From: CAZNHL01 sp964572965
GTDB lineage: Bacteria > Bacteroidota > Bacteroidia > Cytophagales > UBA9547
NCBI GenBank assembly: GCA_964572965.1
Contig: CAZNHL010000037.1
Span: 1 to 43,980, forward strand
Length of the DNA stretch: 43,980 bases
Direction: 5' to 3'
The translations under genes and the position numbers were made by a program. The notes under the pieces are model-generated. The model was not told the DNA's origin. It saw only the letters and a list, made by a program, of their open reading frames with translations, and searched no databases. Positions 41,886 to 43,980 of this stretch are shown piece after piece; within the stretch, counting starts at the first letter, position 1, and each line of letters opens with the position of its first letter.

Positions 41886-43691
41886 ATGAAAGCGCTACTC
41901 ACTGTTTTCTTTTCTGACGCGACTGAAGAAATACATGCAAATCAAGAGGCTGTAAATGCAACTCCTGAGGAGCATGACGAGGAAAATCAGATAGAAGAAA
42001 CAGATTACTCCCGTTCCAGCAAACAAGATCTGGAAAAATCACTGAAACATCTGTTGTCAGAATCGAATGTCTCTACAGCCTTTAATACGGCTAAAAAGAT
42101 AAAGTCTCACCTTGATTTACTTCTTGAAGAGGAGAAGAATGAAGCATTGCAGAAGTTTATTGCAAACGGTGGTGAGGAAGATGATTTCGAGTTTACTTAT
42201 TCTCAACAGGATAAAGAAGCAGAAAGTGCTTTCAGACAACTTAGAGAACGTTTTAGTAAACACCTGAATGAATTAAACAGCCAGAAAGATGTGAACCTCC
42301 GTAAAAAGCAAACTTTGCTGGAGACTTTGCGTGAGCTTGTTAATAACGAAGAAACAAACCTGAGTTTTAACAAGTTGAAGGAAATTCAGGAAGAATGGAA
42401 AAAAATAGGTCAGGTACCGGCCGATAAAAATCAGGCACTTTGGGATAATTACCATGCGCTCATAAATCGTTTCTATGATAAGAAAACAATTTTTGATGAG
42501 CTTAAGGAACTTGACAGACGTAAAAACCTGGAATTAAAAGCAGAGTTATGCGATAAAGCAGAAAAACTTGCTGATGAGCAGTCTTTGAACAAAGCGTTAC
42601 GGGACCTGAATGAGTTGCATCAGGAATTCAAACATTTAGGCCCGATCCCTAAAGAAAGCCAGGAAGAAATCTGGAACCGTTTCAAAGCTGCTTCTGATAA
42701 AATATATGAACGAAAGAAGGAATATCTTCTGAAACAGGACGAGCAACAAAAGTTAAACGAACAGGTTAAAGAAGCACTTTTGGCAAAGCTTCAGGAGCTG
42801 GTTGATTTCTCTTCTGACCGTATTGATGCCTGGAACAAAAGGTCTGATGAAATTATTGCAATCAGAGAAGAATGGAACAAGATAGGTTTCATTGCAAAAG
42901 AGAAAGCAAAAGATGTTAACAAGCAGTTCTGGACTGCCTTCAAACATTTCTTCAATAGTAAAAAGAGCTTCTACAGACAGATTGATGCCGTGCGGGATGC
43001 CAACCTCAAAGCCAAAGAAGATTTGGTGACACAGGTAGAACAATTACTTATCCAGGAAACAGTAACTGATGCTTTAACCGAAGAAGTTAAAAACCTTCAG
43101 AAAAAATGGAAAGAGATAGGAGCTGTTCCTAACAAGAAAAGCAACGAAATATTCGAGCGTTTCAAAAAAGCATGTGATGCTTTCTTCGATAAAAAACGTG
43201 GTGCTAACGCTGTAAAAGAGGAAGAATTCAAAGAAAACCTTGATAAGAAGCTGGCAATATGTGAGAAGGTTGAAAAAGCAACTACCGCATTAGATCTGGA
43301 TGAAGTTCAGAGCGAGTGGGACGCTATCGGTTTTGTGCCTAAAAATGAGGTGAACAAGATCAAAGCCCGTTTCATGGAGGCTGTTGAGAAGTACCTGGAC
43401 AAGTTTGTGAAGGATGAAGATGAAAGAACCCGCCATAAGCTGATTTTTGAAGTAGCTTCAGTAAAAGGAGTTCCGGATGCACGCTTGAAACTTCAGAAGA
43501 AAGAGCAGGTTATTAAGAATAAGATCAAACAGGTTGAAAATGATATCGCCATTTGGGTGAATAACATGGAATTCTTTGCGAAATCAAAAAATGCAGAAAG
43601 CCTGAAAGCAGAATTGGTTGGTAAAATTGATGAAGCTAAAGTCGAATTAAAAAAATTGAAAGACCAGCTTTATATCCTGAAATCGGTATAA
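41886..43691 (+). CDS. DUF349 repeat protein
   Basis: A 601-residue, highly charged helical protein. After an acidic, disordered-looking N-terminus of about 50 residues it carries five DUF349 units, each with a WxxIG or FxxLG signature: EEWKKIGQVPADKNQ, QEFKHLGPIPKESQE, EEWNKIGFIAKEKA, KKWKEIGAVPNKKS and SEWDAIGFVPKNEV. The C-terminal 60 residues form a coiled coil. DUF349 proteins are universal in Bacteroidota; their role is unknown and may involve nucleic acid or ribosome binding. The gene follows yqgE by 72 bases and ends at a strong terminator. Confidence 0.93.
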   Translation: MKALLTVFFSDATEEIHANQEAVNATPEEHDEENQIEETDYSRSSKQDLEKSLKHLLSESNVSTAFNTAKKIKSHLDLLLEEEKNEALQKFIANGGEEDDFEFTYSQQDKEAESAFRQLRERFSKHLNELNSQKDVNLRKKQTLLETLRELVNNEETNLSFNKLKEIQEEWKKIGQVPADKNQALWDNYHALINRFYDKKTIFDELKELDRRKNLELKAELCDKAEKLADEQSLNKALRDLNELHQEFKHLGPIPKESQEEIWNRFKAASDKIYERKKEYLLKQDEQQKLNEQVKEALLAKLQELVDFSSDRIDAWNKRSDEIIAIREEWNKIGFIAKEKAKDVNKQFWTAFKHFFNSKKSFYRQIDAVRDANLKAKEDLVTQVEQLLIQETVTDALTEEVKNLQKKWKEIGAVPNKKSNEIFERFKKACDAFFDKKRGANAVKEEEFKENLDKKLAICEKVEKATTALDLDEVQSEWDAIGFVPKNEVNKIKARFMEAVEKYLDKFVKDEDERTRHKLIFEVASVKGVPDARLKLQKKEQVIKNKIKQVENDIAIWVNNMEFFAKSKNAESLKAELVGKIDEAKVELKKLKDQLYILKSV

Positions 43692-43712
43692 AGTTCAAAC
43701 AAAAGAATAAAG

Positions 43713-43747
43713 AAAAGGGCTACGATTTAACTTGTAGCCCTTTTTAT
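43713..43747 (+). terminator. Terminator after the DUF349 gene
   Basis: Stem AAAGGGCTAC (43714-43723) / GTAGCCCTTT (43734-43743), 10-base loop, then a T run. It lies 22 bases after the stop codon. Confidence 0.87.
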
Positions 43748-43885
43748 TTGCAAAGGTCAGTAAGTGCGAAGCAGGCTATACATTATGGGATTAAAATAAC
43801 CTGAAAAAAGTAAGTGACAAACGTGCTGATAATGAGTTATATGTCGTTTAATGGCATATTTTTTGGAATATTTTATCGTTAAGCG

Positions 43886-43916
43886 TTTGCATATTCACAT
43901 ATTATTTCTACTTTTG
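43886..43916 (+). promoter_or_regulatory. Promoter of tRNA-Thr, perfect Bacteroidota consensus
   Basis: TTTG (43886-43889), exactly 19 bases, then TACTTTTG (43909-43916), a full TAnnTTTG match. The tRNA body starts 15 bases after the -7 box. This is the clearest promoter in the window. Confidence 0.82.
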
Positions 43917-43931
43917 CATCACAATAAAGCA

Positions 43932-43980
<49 letters not shown>

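Overview
This window comes from a member of the Bacteroidota, most likely a non-enteric lineage such as the Cytophagales, Chitinophagales or Sphingobacteriales. The evidence is: two proteins with type IX secretion (T9SS) C-terminal sorting domains; a DUF5686/carboxypeptidase-regulatory-like outer-membrane protein; BACON domains; a DUF349 repeat protein; the TTTG-N19-TAnnTTTG promoter type, seen in perfect form before a tRNA gene; and the near absence of Shine-Dalgarno sequences. Two 10-base N runs show it is a draft scaffold. The genus cannot be named from the sequence alone.

Layout. 0-9 kb (mainly core and cell envelope): tex, a small secreted protein, a carotenoid oxygenase, an RlpA-like protein, a DUF2750 protein, a small secreted protein, a 600-base non-coding stretch holding an orphan terminator, and a di-haem peroxidase with an unusual N-terminal domain. 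9-12.3 kb: a large T9SS-secreted purple-acid-phosphatase-like protein broken by an assembly gap. 12.6-24 kb (accessory): a compact leftward cassette (WG-repeat protein, BACON/T9SS protein, three orphan proteins); then an AT-rich island with an XRE regulator, an AbiH-family phage-defence protein, three small membrane proteins, an orphan winged-helix-like protein, a 75-codon reading frame interrupted by an amber codon, and an IS1595-type transposase. 24-30.6 kb (mixed): HMG-CoA-lyase-like enzyme, phosphoglycerate mutase, stand-alone AraC domain, a Crp-like regulator next to an FAD monooxygenase, and two orphans. 30.8-43.98 kb (core): queA; a rightward cluster parC - DUF5686 protein - TPR lipoprotein - thrS (the last pair overlaps by 4 bases); pdxH on the other strand; yqgE; a five-repeat DUF349 protein; and a tRNA-Thr(UGU) cut by the window end.

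How the genes work together. The core blocks cover transcription and RNA (tex), tRNA modification and charging (queA, thrS, tRNA-Thr), chromosome decatenation (parC) and PLP supply (pdxH). The accessory blocks look like separately acquired surface and defence cassettes. The most promising undescribed material is the five-gene WG/BACON/orphan cassette (13.75-16.84 kb), the AbiH island with its membrane-protein companions (16.9-21.2 kb), and the peroxidase whose N-terminal half resembles imelysin/EfeO proteins. No CRISPR array, rRNA or complete prophage was seen.
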